A stretch of 64,000 nt of DNA from CAYWBU01 sp942491525. Its GTDB lineage: Bacteria > Desulfobacterota > Desulfomonilia > UBA1062. The number at the start of each line of letters is the position of its first letter. Within the stretch, counting starts at the first letter, position 1. Made by a program: the position numbers and the translations under genes. The notes below the pieces were generated by a model. That model was given only the letters and a program-made list of their open reading frames with translations. It was not told the origin of the DNA and searched no databases. Location of the stretch: positions 369,827 through 433,826 of the forward strand of contig CALOBW010000020.1 of NCBI GenBank assembly GCA_942491525.1, in the 5' to 3' direction. Shown piece by piece: positions 16,458 through 25,083 of the stretch.

Positions 16458-17405
16458 CTAAAGCCTGATCTCCACCGGATAGCCGCCGTAGAAGCGCGTG
16501 TAGAACTCGCAGGCCTCGGCTGCCATATCAAAACGCACCTGCTGCGGATAGAGCTGACTCGCCAGCCACATGATGCCCAGAATGGACTCGGGCGTCGGCA
16601 GATCCCAGCCGTCCAGATAGTTGGGAAAGACCGCTATCCGCTCCTGCTGCACGGCTCTGAGAACCTGCAGACCGTCACTCGCTTTGATGTCAGCAACTTT
16701 GAGATTTGAATAGGGCACGCCCACGATGATGTCCGGGTCCCAGGCGATCAGATGCTCCCGGCTGACCTCGATGAAGCCGCCGCGCAGAGCGCTCGCCACA
16801 TTGATCCCGCCGGCCTGGCGCACCAGCGAATCCTGGTAGAAGTCACCGGCCACGGTGGTCAGCACATCGTTGGGTCCGACCAGATAGACGCGCCTGCGAT
16901 CCTTGACCCTGGCGGTCTGGGTCTCAATATATTGCAATTTCTGGTGGTAATATTGGGCAATGGCTTCGGCTTCGGCAGTGCGCCCGAGCACATCGCCCAT
17001 CAGTTTCAGGCCCTCCAGCATCGATGCGGGATCTTCCACCTGCAGGCAGTAGACCTTGATGCCGGCCTCACTCAGACGCTCTACCTTGGGACCCGGACGC
17101 ATGAAGACGATCGAGGGCTTCAGTTTGAGAAACTCCTCGATGCTGGAGTGGCGGTTGGCAATGCCGACTTCGCTGATCGGCCCATAGAGCTGCTGCATGA
17201 CCGGGGACGGCTTGGCGGCCATACCCACCAGCAGATCAGCCGCCTGCAGGGCAAAGACCATGTCCGCGGCCACCCTATAGGGCGCCAGAACGCGCTCAAT
17301 CTTCTGCGGCACCTCGACTGTGCGCCCGGCCATATCGACAACTTCACGGGCCGAGAGCGGCACAGCAAGCGCCAGCAGAATCAGGCAGCTTAAAAATCTC
17401 TTCAC
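16458..17405 (-). CDS. BtuF/FepB-type substrate-binding protein (first copy)
   Basis: A 315-residue periplasmic binding protein of the iron-chelate/cobalamin class. I start it at GTG 17405: a GGAGG site lies 8 bases upstream and the GTGA overlaps the stop of the radical SAM gene. The signal is VKRFLSCLILLALAVPLSA. The opening VVDMAGRTVEVPQKIERVLA and the central LKLKPSIVFMRPGPK are the usual lobe motifs. The C terminus has WDLPTPESILGIMWLASQLYPQ, shared with the paralogue at 20358. The ligand is not predictable from sequence; a metal chelate is expected. Confidence 0.85.
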   Translation of the reverse strand: MKRFLSCLILLALAVPLSAREVVDMAGRTVEVPQKIERVLAPYRVAADMVFALQAADLLVGMAAKPSPVMQQLYGPISEVGIANRHSSIEEFLKLKPSIVFMRPGPKVERLSEAGIKVYCLQVEDPASMLEGLKLMGDVLGRTAEAEAIAQYYHQKLQYIETQTARVKDRRRVYLVGPNDVLTTVAGDFYQDSLVRQAGGINVASALRGGFIEVSREHLIAWDPDIIVGVPYSNLKVADIKASDGLQVLRAVQQERIAVFPNYLDGWDLPTPESILGIMWLASQLYPQQVRFDMAAEACEFYTRFYGGYPVEIRL

Positions 17406-19372
17406 CGGTGAACCTCCAGGGTGCCGTAGTTGTGCAGCCCCATGCAGCGGCACTCGATACTCAGGTCGGCCGGAAAGGCCATCTGGGTCATGATGCTGCG
17501 GTTGCCGACACTGATGCTGCTGGCGCCCAGCGCGGCCACATCACTGATCAGACTGTCATCAAGGAAGCTGCAGTTACGTGAGAAGGGATTCTTATGAGAG
17601 TTGTTCCGCCAGTGGGGATAGGCGAAGAAGCGCGGATAGATCTGCTGCCCGCTGCTGATGACCATGTACTGATGCTGAGATGAGACATATGGGATATCGC
17701 CAAACATGTTGTCAATCGGCGCATAATCAAAGGGAAAGTTATCGCAGCCGACGCCGTCAATAATGATCAGGGCAACCTTGCGGCCCTTTGCCACGGCTCC
17801 GGCCACAGTTTTACGGATGCCGTGGATAGTCCCAGGATTGCCGATTGAAGACCAGCTTGGCAGCTGTTTATTCATTCCGCTGACAAATTTTGTCAACCGG
17901 TTGGAGGAGCTGCTCAGCCCCAGAAGCTGATAGCCCTCCTCGGGCAGCACAAAGTAGTCCCCCAGCTCATCCAGCGCGCAGCCCGTCAGACTGCTCAGCT
18001 CGGCCTTGGTATAGACCCGCGCCACGCCATCCAGCCCGGCCACCCTGGCGGCGTCCGCGGCAGTGCAGGCGTAGAGCGCGCCGATACCCTCTTCACAGGA
18101 GGCCACGCCGCTGATCACCCGCTCCAGGTTGATGACGCCGCGATTGGGCACCAGATCTCCCAGACCCACAACCAGATAGTCATAGGCGGTCCGGTCCAGA
18201 AAACCCTCAATCTCACCCTTAACACCGGCCACCATCTCATCATAGAGTTCGGCCTTGTGGCGCCCGGCAAAACAGGGCTGGGAGTAGACCAGCACCGCCA
18301 GCTCGGGATCGCGTTTGGTAATCAGCGGCAAAGCACTCTCGGTCACCCAGCGCTCGGCGGCCAGCTGCAGGTCGCCCGGATAGGGTTTGACATCCTCCTG
18401 GGGCGCCCCCTCAACGCTCAGGCCGCTGAACATGTCAAAACCGGCCTGCCAGTTGACGGCATCGATATAGGCTTGCCGCGGATCTGGCACAATTTGAGCC
18501 TGATCTGAATCTGACGCCAGCAGGTCAAATGATTTGCCGCAAACCGGACAGCACCCCTGCTTGAGGTAGCTCTCATAGTAGTAGGCGCCGCAGCCGCCGG
18601 TCGAGAAGCGCTTGATCAGCACCTGGCCGCAGGAGCTGCAGTGGGTATCGAGCCAGAGCGAGCCCGCAAAATTTTCGAGATAGATATGGTCAAGATGGGC
18701 CGCAGCGGACTCGCGCAGCTGAAGCATATCTTCAATGGCGGTTTGAGACTGCCCCTCCAGCTTATACTCGGCCAAGAGGCGGAAGATGTGCCAGGGGATG
18801 GCGCGATCCAGCGCGCCGATGCGCTCGGCCATCGACATCATCCCTGATGCCGAAATGCTGGGCATGTAGGGGGTGGTGACCTCCACATGCACCCCGGCAG
18901 AGTGCAGGGCCTCAATGGTCCTGAAAACCCTGTCCGGGTGGCCGCCGCCGCAGACTTCGCGGTAGAACTGCTCGTCTGGCCCCTTGATGCTGATGTTGAC
19001 AAAGCTGATGGCCTGGCTAACCCGTTCAAGCTGGATCTCACTGAAGAGCCCGTTGCTGGAGCAGCCGGTCATAATGCCGAGCTCGGCGGCTGCCGCCGCG
19101 ATCTCCAGGAAATATTCAAAGCTGACGGCCGGCTCATTGGCGCTGAACGAGATCAGCTTGCAGCCCGCACTCTTAGCCTTCAATGCCACGGCCTCCGGTG
19201 AAAGGTCAAAGCTGTGCACCGGCTCATTCAAGAGGTGCTGGTTCATGCAGTACTTGCAGTCCAGGTTGCAGCCGCTGGTCCCGATAGTGAGGACCCGCTG
19301 GCCGGGATGGAAGTGAAAGAAGGGTATCGACTCGATCTGATTGGAGTAGATCGTAGAGAGCGGATATTTCAC
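17402..19372 (-). CDS. Radical SAM protein (AmmeMemoRadiSam-like) with a large extra C-terminal region
   Basis: A 656-residue protein. Residues 1-285 match the AmmeMemoRadiSam-type radical SAM enzymes: cluster cysteines C35, C39, C42 (CNLDCKYC), the SAM-binding SANEPAVSFEYF, WHIFRLLAEYK, then a zinc ribbon with C245/C248 and C275/C278. Residues from about 290 to 656 are a region I cannot assign; it contains VALIIIDGVGCDNFPFDY and YDYLVVGLGDLVPNRG, faintly like phosphatase-superfamily strands, and ends MGLHNYGTLEVHR. It overlaps the permease gene upstream and the binding-protein gene downstream by about four bases, so it belongs to the uptake operon. Likely a cytoplasmic enzyme acting on the imported compound; substrate unknown. 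Confidence 0.8.
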   Translation of the reverse strand: MKYPLSTIYSNQIESIPFFHFHPGQRVLTIGTSGCNLDCKYCMNQHLLNEPVHSFDLSPEAVALKAKSAGCKLISFSANEPAVSFEYFLEIAAAAAELGIMTGCSSNGLFSEIQLERVSQAISFVNISIKGPDEQFYREVCGGGHPDRVFRTIEALHSAGVHVEVTTPYMPSISASGMMSMAERIGALDRAIPWHIFRLLAEYKLEGQSQTAIEDMLQLRESAAAHLDHIYLENFAGSLWLDTHCSSCGQVLIKRFSTGGCGAYYYESYLKQGCCPVCGKSFDLLASDSDQAQIVPDPRQAYIDAVNWQAGFDMFSGLSVEGAPQEDVKPYPGDLQLAAERWVTESALPLITKRDPELAVLVYSQPCFAGRHKAELYDEMVAGVKGEIEGFLDRTAYDYLVVGLGDLVPNRGVINLERVISGVASCEEGIGALYACTAADAARVAGLDGVARVYTKAELSSLTGCALDELGDYFVLPEEGYQLLGLSSSSNRLTKFVSGMNKQLPSWSSIGNPGTIHGIRKTVAGAVAKGRKVALIIIDGVGCDNFPFDYAPIDNMFGDIPYVSSQHQYMVISSGQQIYPRFFAYPHWRNNSHKNPFSRNCSFLDDSLISDVAALGASSISVGNRSIMTQMAFPADLSIECRCMGLHNYGTLEVHR

Positions 19373-20361
19373 AGCGTATCTCCGGAGCGGACCTTCAGCA
19401 GGTAGGCGAAGAAGGGCGCGCCGATGATGGCGGTCACGATGCCGAGCGGGATCTCCTGGGAGGTCAGGCAGCGCGCCACATCATCCACCCCCAGCAGGTA
19501 GGCCGAGCCCAGCAGGGCCGAGGCCGGCAGCAGCCGCCGGTGATCGGCGCCGACCAGCATGCGGCAGAGGTGCGGTATGACCAGCCCTACCCAGCCGATG
19601 ATGCCGGCAATCGAGACGATCGAGGCCGCGATCAGGGTTGAGCAGATGATCACTACCAGATAGATGCGCCTGGTATTGATTCCCAGATTGCGGGCCTCCT
19701 GGCTGCCCAGGGAGAGGATGTTGAAGCGCCAGCGCAGCATGATCAGAATGGTGATGCAGATGATGATGACCGGCCCGGTCACGATCAGGTCCGAACTCTT
19801 GATCGAGGCCAGTGAGCCCATCAGCCAGAAGACGATGGCCGGCAGCTGGGTGTAGGTGTCGGCCACATATTTAAGCATCGAGATCAGGGCCGAGAAGAAT
19901 GAGCCCACCACCACCCCGGCCAGCACCAGGGCGTAGGTCGAAACATTGTAGCCGATGCGGGCGATGAAGTAGGTGATGGCCACGGCGGCCAGCCCAAAGA
20001 TGAAGGCAAAGAGCTGAATCATGTAGGTCTCATTAAAGAGCAGGATGGCCAGGGCCGCGCCGAAGCCGCCGCCCGAGGAGACCCCCAGGATGTAGGGCGA
20101 GACCAGCGGGTTGCGAAAGACGCTCTGGAAGGATGCGCCGGTGATGCCCAGGCCGGCGCCCACCAGCATGGCGATCAGGATGCGCGGCAGCCGCACATCA
20201 AAGAGCACCGTCTCGACGATGCCGCCGCTGCGCCCGTCAATGGCGCCCAGGCAGGCCCGCATCACCTCGGCCGGGGCGATCTGATAGCGGCCCACAAAGA
20301 GCGAGACCACCATCACAAACAGATTCAGCAGGATAAACCAGAGCAGCCAGTAGCGTCTCAT
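19369..20361 (-). CDS. FecCD-family ABC transporter permease
   Basis: A 330-residue membrane protein with about ten helices. ARCHETYPAL family segments are present: RLPRILIAMLVGAGLGITGASFQ, NPLVSPYILGVSSGGGFGAAL, and IIGWVGLVIPHLCRMLVGADHR, the last containing the coupling loop. It forms the inner-membrane channel for chelates such as ferric siderophores, heme or cobalamin. ATG 20361 overlaps the stop of the binding-protein gene upstream (ATGA), and its own stop overlaps the radical SAM start, indicating coupled translation. It is the only permease for two binding proteins. Confidence 0.92.
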   Translation of the reverse strand: MRRYWLLWFILLNLFVMVVSLFVGRYQIAPAEVMRACLGAIDGRSGGIVETVLFDVRLPRILIAMLVGAGLGITGASFQSVFRNPLVSPYILGVSSGGGFGAALAILLFNETYMIQLFAFIFGLAAVAITYFIARIGYNVSTYALVLAGVVVGSFFSALISMLKYVADTYTQLPAIVFWLMGSLASIKSSDLIVTGPVIIICITILIMLRWRFNILSLGSQEARNLGINTRRIYLVVIICSTLIAASIVSIAGIIGWVGLVIPHLCRMLVGADHRRLLPASALLGSAYLLGVDDVARCLTSQEIPLGIVTAIIGAPFFAYLLKVRSGDTL

Positions 20362-21356
20362 AAAACCTCCGCAATTTCGGCGTCCGTCGGGGTGTAGCCG
20401 TAGAAGCGTTCATAGAACCCGCGCATCTCGGAGGCCATATCAAACTGCACCGCTTCAGGATATAACTCACCGGCCAGCCACATGATGCCCAGCAGCGATT
20501 CAGGGGTCGGCACATCCCAGGAACCGATATAGTGCCGCGACATGTAGACCGCGCCGCTTTTGACGGCACTCAAGGAGTGCAACCGGCTATCCTGCATGAA
20601 GTTTTCAACCCGGGCCGTGCCGTAGTTGCCCATGAAAATGAAGTCAGGGTTCCAGGCCAGCAGCTGCTCCATGGAGATGCGGCTCCAGCCACCACAGTTC
20701 TCGCGGGCCACATTGATGCCGCCGGCATACTCGATCAGAAAGTGCTGGTAGAAGTCGCCGCCGGCCGTGGTCAGCATGTCGGGCCCCGCAAAGTAGACCC
20801 TTTTCTTGGGCTCGATATCGGCCGTGCGGCTGCGGATATAGTCAAGCTTATCATTGTAGTAGGCGATAATCTCGCGCGCCCGCTCCTGACGATTGAGGAT
20901 CTCGCCCAGCAGCAGGAAGCCGTCCATCAGGGCCTGCGGATTCTCCAGCGCCAGGCAGACGGCCGGAATGTCGGCCTCCTTGAGATTGTTGGAGCTGCGC
21001 ATGTGGGTGAAGACCACGTCCGGCTCCAGGCTCAGAAGCTCTTCAACCCCGATATCGGCGTGGCTGGCGCTGCCCAGCAGTGCAATCTGATCAAATTGAG
21101 GGGCGATGCGCTGCATGACCGGACTCAGATCATAGCTGCTGATGCCCACCAGCCGCTCAGCCGCGTCCAGCATGAAGACCATCTGGGTCGCGATCGGATA
21201 GGTGGCGGTCACGATGCGCTCCACATCAGCGGGCAGAGCCACCTCGCGGCCGATCATGTCAACAACCGTCCGCTCAGCAACAAGCGTTGCGCCAGGGCGG
21301 ACCCAAAATATAAATCCCAATAAACCCAGACCAATGATCAATAAAAATTTTTTCAA
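20358..21356 (-). CDS. BtuF/FepB-type substrate-binding protein (second copy)
   Basis: A 332-residue exported binding protein (signal-anchor MKKFLLIIGLGLLGFIFWV). It has the same landmarks as its paralogue at 16458: VVDMIGREVALPADVERIV, LSLEPDVVFTHMRSS, TTAGGDFYQHFL and WDVPTPESLLGIMWLAGELYPE. The paralogues clearly share an ancestor but are well diverged, so they may bind different forms of a ligand. No lipobox is present; the hydrophobic N terminus could anchor it to the membrane. It overlaps both the ATPase gene upstream and the permease gene downstream by four bases. Confidence 0.87.
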   Translation of the reverse strand: MKKFLLIIGLGLLGFIFWVRPGATLVAERTVVDMIGREVALPADVERIVTATYPIATQMVFMLDAAERLVGISSYDLSPVMQRIAPQFDQIALLGSASHADIGVEELLSLEPDVVFTHMRSSNNLKEADIPAVCLALENPQALMDGFLLLGEILNRQERAREIIAYYNDKLDYIRSRTADIEPKKRVYFAGPDMLTTAGGDFYQHFLIEYAGGINVARENCGGWSRISMEQLLAWNPDFIFMGNYGTARVENFMQDSRLHSLSAVKSGAVYMSRHYIGSWDVPTPESLLGIMWLAGELYPEAVQFDMASEMRGFYERFYGYTPTDAEIAEVL

Positions 21357-22141
21357 GACAGCTGCTCCCTGGCCATCACGCCGCGGATGCGGCCATCTTT
21401 TACGATCTCCTCAACATCCACCCCGTAGACGGCCCGCATGGTCTCCCGGTTGATCACCTCCGAGGGCTGACCCTCGCTGAAGATCCGCCCCTCGTGCAGA
21501 ATCATGACATAGTCGGCAAACTGAAGCACATGGTTGGGGTCATGGGTGGCCATCAGGGCCAGCAGGTTGCGCTCCTGCACCAGCCGCTTGATGAGATGCA
21601 GCACCAGGATCTTGTTCTTGAAGTCGAGGTGGTTGGTGGGCTCATCCAGCAGCATCACCGGCGTGTCCTGGGCCAGAGCGCGGGCGATCAGAACCATCTG
21701 GCGCTCGCCGCCCGAGATCTTGGAGAAGTAACGATTCTTAAAATCCTGCATGCCCACGTCCGCCAGGGCCTGCAGGGCCTTGGCCTTGTCATCCCTGCCC
21801 GGCAGGGCAAAAGTGTCGATGTAGGGCGCGCGGCCCATCAGGACCATATCGCCGACCCGGTAGGGAAAGGCCAGATCATTATCCTGGGCCACCATGCTCA
21901 TCTGCCTGGCAATTCTGCGGCGGCTCAAATCTTTGATATCATCATTGCCTATTCGGATCTGACCGTCATATCCCGGCAGCAGGCCGGCGATAGACTTGAT
22001 CAGCGTGGTCTTGCCCGAACCGTTGCCGCCCATCAGGGCACAGAGCTTGCCGGAACCAAGCCGGCAGGATATGCCGCTGAAAGTTGGCGCACAGCCCTCA
22101 TAGGCGAAGGCCAAATCTCTAAGTTCAATTAAAGAGTCCAT
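21353..22141 (-). CDS. ABC transporter ATPase for chelate uptake
   Basis: A 262-residue ATP-binding protein of the FepC/BtuD class: Walker A GGNGSGKTTLIKSI, signature ISGGERQMV, Walker B VMLLDEPTNHLD, switch His in ATHDPNHV. It pairs with the FecCD permease at 19369. It is the first cytoplasmic-component gene after the TonB receptor and is separated from it by a strong stem-loop. About 20 residues past Walker A are typical for chelate importers (YDGQIRIGNDDIKDLSRR). Confidence 0.92.
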   Translation of the reverse strand: MDSLIELRDLAFAYEGCAPTFSGISCRLGSGKLCALMGGNGSGKTTLIKSIAGLLPGYDGQIRIGNDDIKDLSRRRIARQMSMVAQDNDLAFPYRVGDMVLMGRAPYIDTFALPGRDDKAKALQALADVGMQDFKNRYFSKISGGERQMVLIARALAQDTPVMLLDEPTNHLDFKNKILVLHLIKRLVQERNLLALMATHDPNHVLQFADYVMILHEGRIFSEGQPSEVINRETMRAVYGVDVEEIVKDGRIRGVMAREQLS

Positions 22142-22179
22142 AACATCAGCACTTAGCCTTATATTTAACTTTTGACAAG

Positions 22180-22210
22180 CCGGGGTATGGGACGACTGCC
22201 CATACCCCGG
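22180..22210 (-). promoter_or_regulatory. Strong stem-loop between TonB receptor and ABC genes
   Basis: CCGGGGTATGGG and CCCATACCCCGG form a perfect 12-bp stem with a 7-base loop, 5 bases past the receptor stop and about 40 bases before the ATPase start. No U-tract follows in the direction of transcription, so it looks less like a full terminator than a partial one or a 3'-end stabiliser that sets the receptor mRNA above the transporter genes. Confidence 0.6.
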
Positions 22211-22215
22211 ACAGA

Positions 22216-24321
22216 TTAGAACTTGGCAGTGAAGCTGAGCATGTAGGCCCGGCCGGGATTCTTGCCGTTGTTCTCCCAGTATTCGCGGTTGAAGACGTTG
22301 TAGACGCTGGTCTTCACGGCAAAGTTGTCGCCGTCATAGCCCAGATTTATGTCCATGACACCATACTCGTCATAACCGCCGTAACGGTTGTCAATGACGT
22401 CGGTATTGAGGGTGGTAGCGTAGCGGTCACCCATGTAGCGGTAGATCAGATCGGTGTAGAAGCCCTTGTACTCAAAGGTGCTGCCGAGGTTGAAGGTATA
22501 CTTGGGCACCTCGGCGATGCGCTTGCCGCGCAGCTCGGGCTGATTGTAGGGGGCCTTGGTGATCTTGGCATCAGTGTAGGTGGCGTTACCCCAGAGCTCG
22601 ACACCATCCGTGATCAGATACTCACCGAAGAGCTCATAACCGCGCGAATAGGAGCGGCCGATATTCTGATTCTGCTGACCATCGGTGCCCATCATTGAGG
22701 TATGATCAACGCGATAGATCAGATCCTTGTTGTTGTAGTAGAAGTAGGTGGCGCCCAGCTTGAGCCCCTCGATCAGGCTGCGCTCGGCTGAAACTTCAAC
22801 CGAACGGGAGGTCTCGGGTTTCAGGGCCGGGTTGGGGAAGATAACCCTGTTTCTGGTCGGAATGTAGGTGTAGCTGTACATATCCCAGAGGTTGGGTGCG
22901 CGGAAGGCGTCGCCGGTGCTGAACTTCAAGACGGTCTGCTCATCGGGGCGGTAGGAGAGGCCGAGGCGCGGTGATAGGTAGTGCTCAACATTGTCCTGAT
23001 GCAGCTGGTACTGGATCATCTCATCATCGACACTGCCCTTGGCATCATAGGCCAGCCAGTAGTCGTAACGCAACGAGCCGACCAGGCTCAGGTTGTCCAG
23101 CGCATCCCACTGATCCTGCATATAGACGCCCACAGTGCGCATCTTGGCCGAAATCAACTGATCACCCCACTCGGAGTCAACCATGCTCTGGGTGCTGTCG
23201 ACGCCGACACTCAGAGTGTTGTTGGCGGGCAGGTAGATGTTGCTCTGCATGCCCAGGTTATACTTATGGTTGGGACGGTAGGACTCGGGCTTCCTGGTCT
23301 CAAGCGACATCTTCCAGTAGTCCTCTTTGTTGTTGACCAGCCCGCCATTAATCATCAGTTCGGCGTTATCGGAAACCATGTTGTAGTAGTCAATGGCGTA
23401 GCGGTGAGTCTCCTGCTCCTTGACGCTGCCGGAGATGTCATTACCGTCGGAGTCCTTGGCGACATCGGGAATCCACTCATACTTGGAGAAGTCATAACCG
23501 AAGGCGATATTCTGATCATCGGTCATGTCCCACTTAAAACTGGTGCTGAGATTCTTGTTGTCGGTGGCGACCCGGCGCTCACCAACCAGATAGTAGGCCT
23601 CATCATCGCCAAGGCCAATTCCACCCTCGGCATCCAAAACAATCCGGCTCACTGCCGGCGGGTCATACTTATCACCACCAATTGGCGGGTTGTTGTAGTA
23701 GTTGATAACCTCCTCACGGTGACCGTTGGAGTTCTGCGAGCGGATATCGATACGGTAGGTCAGATCACCAACCTTGTTGGAGCTACCCAGGGCGATATTC
23801 TTGGTGCCGTAGCTGCCGAAGCCCATGGAGTAGTAGAGCGGCGAGCCCTGCTCCTTGGTGATGATATTGACAACGCCGGCCACGGCGCCGCCGCCGTAGA
23901 GCGATGATGAGGGGCCGCGCACAACCTCGACGCGCTCAACAGATTCCATGGGGATGTTCCACCACTGGACCTCGCCCTCATAGTTGTTGACCGGATGACC
24001 GTTAACCAGCACCAGAACATTGTCAGCCCGGTTGAAACCACGCATGACGATGCCGCCATGCTGGTCGGAGAGTCCGGCCGGTCCGGCCGTGCGGTCATTG
24101 ACCATGCCGGGCATGCGGCGGAAGGCCTCATCAATGGTGGCGGCGCCGCTGCGCTCAAGCTCCTCGCCCCTGACCACATCCACGGTGGCGGTAACCTTGG
24201 CAGGATCCTGCTCGGTCCTGGTGGCCGTAACCACCACCTCATCCAAAACAACCTCATCTGCCTGCAGGTTGCTGCCCAGAGCCAGCAAAAGCGCCAGCCC
24301 AATCAATGGTGTTCTCTTCAT
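22216..24321 (-). CDS. TonB-dependent outer-membrane receptor
   Basis: A 701-residue receptor. The signal peptide is MKRTPLIGLALLLALGSNLQA; a TonB box region DEVVLDEVVVTATRTEQ follows. The plug has IMRGFNRADNVLVLVNG and VERVEVVRGPSSSLYGGGAVAGVVNIIT, and the barrel ends YMLSFTAKF with a C-terminal Phe. The barrel includes FRAPNLWDMYSYT and LKPETSRSVEVSAE, typical for siderophore, heme or cobalamin receptors. An AGGAG site precedes ATG 24321. With the downstream ABC genes it provides a complete route across both membranes. No tonB/exbBD genes are in the window. Confidence 0.93.
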   Translation of the reverse strand: MKRTPLIGLALLLALGSNLQADEVVLDEVVVTATRTEQDPAKVTATVDVVRGEELERSGAATIDEAFRRMPGMVNDRTAGPAGLSDQHGGIVMRGFNRADNVLVLVNGHPVNNYEGEVQWWNIPMESVERVEVVRGPSSSLYGGGAVAGVVNIITKEQGSPLYYSMGFGSYGTKNIALGSSNKVGDLTYRIDIRSQNSNGHREEVINYYNNPPIGGDKYDPPAVSRIVLDAEGGIGLGDDEAYYLVGERRVATDNKNLSTSFKWDMTDDQNIAFGYDFSKYEWIPDVAKDSDGNDISGSVKEQETHRYAIDYYNMVSDNAELMINGGLVNNKEDYWKMSLETRKPESYRPNHKYNLGMQSNIYLPANNTLSVGVDSTQSMVDSEWGDQLISAKMRTVGVYMQDQWDALDNLSLVGSLRYDYWLAYDAKGSVDDEMIQYQLHQDNVEHYLSPRLGLSYRPDEQTVLKFSTGDAFRAPNLWDMYSYTYIPTRNRVIFPNPALKPETSRSVEVSAERSLIEGLKLGATYFYYNNKDLIYRVDHTSMMGTDGQQNQNIGRSYSRGYELFGEYLITDGVELWGNATYTDAKITKAPYNQPELRGKRIAEVPKYTFNLGSTFEYKGFYTDLIYRYMGDRYATTLNTDVIDNRYGGYDEYGVMDINLGYDGDNFAVKTSVYNVFNREYWENNGKNPGRAYMLSFTAKF

Positions 24322-24405
24322 AGCATACTCCTCAATAAAATTTGGGCGGATTATATATTCTCAAGCATATATAAATGAGAGATGCAGAAAATATAAATCC
24401 GTCCT

Positions 24406-25083
24406 TTAGGTCCGATAGAAGCCGAGCCCGGCCAGCGCCAGCAGCATGCCGATCAGCAGCGGATAGAGCCCGTAGTCCCTCTTGACGGTCAGATAGGCCT
24501 GATTGGCCTCCAACCCCTTATCCATAAAACTTAGATGCAGCGAATAGCCGGCCACAAAGCGCGGCCTGAGGGCCGGGATATGGATATCCCGCCCCGCATG
24601 CGAAAGTACGGCGCTGACGTGCCGCAGCAGGCGCTTACCCTCCAACTCCTGGTAGCGCTTATCAATAGATTCAATCTGCAGTTCCAAACCGCCAACCTGC
24701 ACGCTCTGACCGCTCTCAAGGGTGACGCGCTCCTGAGTGCCCACAACCTCGGTCAGGAGATGGCCGCTCAGGAAAAAGATAAAGGCCGCATGAAACAGAA
24801 TCACAGCCAGGCGCCTGGAGTTGATGCTGCCCCTGGAAGCATAGTTCAGGGTGCAGAGGACGGTGTTCAGCCCCAGCAGCGCCAGCACCCCGAAGAGCAT
24901 CAGCATCCAGAGATAGAGATGGGGCTGGGAAGCGTACGCACCCAGCCAGCTCAGGAAGAGCTGATCATTGAGCGCAGCGGTCTGGTCCTCAAACAGATTG
25001 GCCATGACCGCCCCGCCAAAGAGAATGACCGAGGCCGCCACCAGCAGCCAGAAGCCCAGCTTCATACTTGCCAGGCGCTTCAC
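24406..25083 (-). CDS. Short ResB-like membrane protein
   Basis: A 225-residue protein with four membrane helices (about residues 10-30, 55-78, 90-112 and 200-222) and a periplasmic loop between the third and fourth. The arrangement and segments such as SMKLGFWLLVAASVILFGGA and LLGLNTVLCTLNYASR resemble ResB/CcsB of System II cytochrome c maturation, but it is about half the normal length. It overlaps the CcsA-like gene by four bases (ATGA). With that partner it may move or bind a tetrapyrrole-like ligand for the adjoining uptake system. Family assignment is moderate. Confidence 0.6.
   Translation of the reverse strand: MKRLASMKLGFWLLVAASVILFGGAVMANLFEDQTAALNDQLFLSWLGAYASQPHLYLWMLMLFGVLALLGLNTVLCTLNYASRGSINSRRLAVILFHAAFIFFLSGHLLTEVVGTQERVTLESGQSVQVGGLELQIESIDKRYQELEGKRLLRHVSAVLSHAGRDIHIPALRPRFVAGYSLHLSFMDKGLEANQAYLTVKRDYGLYPLLIGMLLALAGLGFYRT

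Noticed and set aside
22971..23907. Plus-strand frames opposite the TonB receptor
   Set aside because: The receptor reading frame is complete with signal, plug and barrel end; the opposite frames lack any features.
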